DNA of 64,000 nt from JABAQJ01 sp046327745 (GTDB lineage Bacteria; Gemmatimonadota; Gemmatimonadetes; Gemmatimonadales; Gemmatimonadaceae), in the NCBI GenBank assembly GCA_046327745.1, contig JAXLXV010000007.1, forward strand, positions 685,815 through 749,814, given 5' to 3'. Below, in pieces: positions 63,914-64,000 of this stretch; positions within the stretch are counted from its first letter, which is position 1; each line of letters opens with the position of its first letter. A program made the position numbers and the translations under genes. Under the pieces are notes generated by a model. That model was not told the origin of the DNA and made no database searches. It was given only the letters and a program-made list of their open reading frames with translations.

Positions 63914-64000
63914 ATGCGTCGATCTTCCTTTCTCTCTACGGCGGCGGTCGCCGTCACCACACTGGCAATCATGGCGTGCGGAGGCGGCGGCGAGCAGAAG
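63914..64000 (+). CDS. Lipoprotein start, cut by the right window edge
   Basis: Only 29 codons are visible: a basic start (MRRSSF), a hydrophobic core (STAAVAVTTLAIM) and a lipobox IMAC at Cys22 followed by Gly residues. GGAG lies ten nt upstream. It is 74 nt after nosY on the same strand. In related clade II nos loci a cytochrome c or other electron-transfer lipoprotein follows at this place, but nothing in the visible part proves that. Confidence 0.7.
   Translation, partial: MRRSSFLSTAAVAVTTLAIMACGGGGEQK

Noticed and set aside
1..64000. Mobile element, prophage or genomic island
   Set aside because: No transposase, integrase, phage structural gene, tRNA-linked direct repeat or visible composition shift was found; the two RND operons and the nos locus look like native sequence.

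Overview
The window reads as a chromosomal segment of a high-GC (roughly 65% by eye) Gram-negative bacterium, most likely a member of Gemmatimonadota. The reasons are a clade II nitrous-oxide-reductase (nos) locus with the order rrf2 / nosZ-nosB-nosL-nosD-nosF-nosY, an orphan 'ADOP' permease, many secreted proteins and lipoproteins with repeat or propeller folds, and little operon structure outside a few tight ATGA/GTGA-coupled clusters. The assignment is inferred from gene content; there is no rRNA or other phylogenetic marker in the window. I saw no tRNA, rRNA, IS element, prophage or CRISPR array.

Layout. 1-1652 (minus): end of an efflux operon (TolC plus truncated adaptor). 1820-9768: independent secreted enzymes (a long subtilase, an esterase with a TPR tail, a small unknown protein, an arylsulfatase) and a standalone DGQHR-domain protein. 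10054-16574: SGNH-hydrolase lipoprotein, orphan FtsX/MacB-type permease, DinB-like protein, TPR protein followed by decayed copies of its own 3' end. 17001-23006: a heavy-metal efflux operon (small Cys/His-rich secreted protein, CzcC-, CzcB- and CzcA-like). 23024-24907: SAM methyltransferase and HAF-repeat lipoprotein. 24967-27780: a TetR regulator divergent from a beta-barrel/DUF2306/DUF2938 operon, with two identical-geometry palindromes between them. 27859-29046: propeller protein. 29605-37028: a second RND operon with one adaptor and two tandem permeases. 37035-38903: 12-blade Kelch lipoprotein. 39203-46741: membrane sulfatase-fold enzyme, GT-C-like membrane protein, amidohydrolase, small secreted protein, HD-GYP protein. 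46746-48782: four-PAS GGDEF protein, convergent with the HD-GYP gene. 48952-57027: M20 amidohydrolase, lspA, two more secreted proteins or peptidases, a MetX-like hydrolase, a glycosyltransferase and an unknown Lys-rich secreted protein. 57069-64000: the nos locus.

How genes work together. The nos block is the clearest system. NosZ reduces N2O to N2 in the periplasm. NosL and NosDFY supply copper and mature the active centre. The membrane protein NosB and the lipoprotein cut off at the right edge probably serve electron transfer. The divergent three-cysteine Rrf2 protein is a plausible NO or Fe-S sensor. A textbook terminator between nosZ and nosB should make nosZ more abundant than its accessory genes. 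Three RND-type export systems are present in whole or part. The GGDEF and HD-GYP genes end four bases apart and form a c-di-GMP synthesis/degradation pair.

The least expected signal is not a gene. The word CGTTAGG (either strand) recurs about 36 times by hand count. It accounts for most in-frame TTA leucine codons and four stop codons, and it also occurs between genes. Gene starts were re-chosen from signal peptides, Shine-Dalgarno spacing and overlaps; several are GTG.
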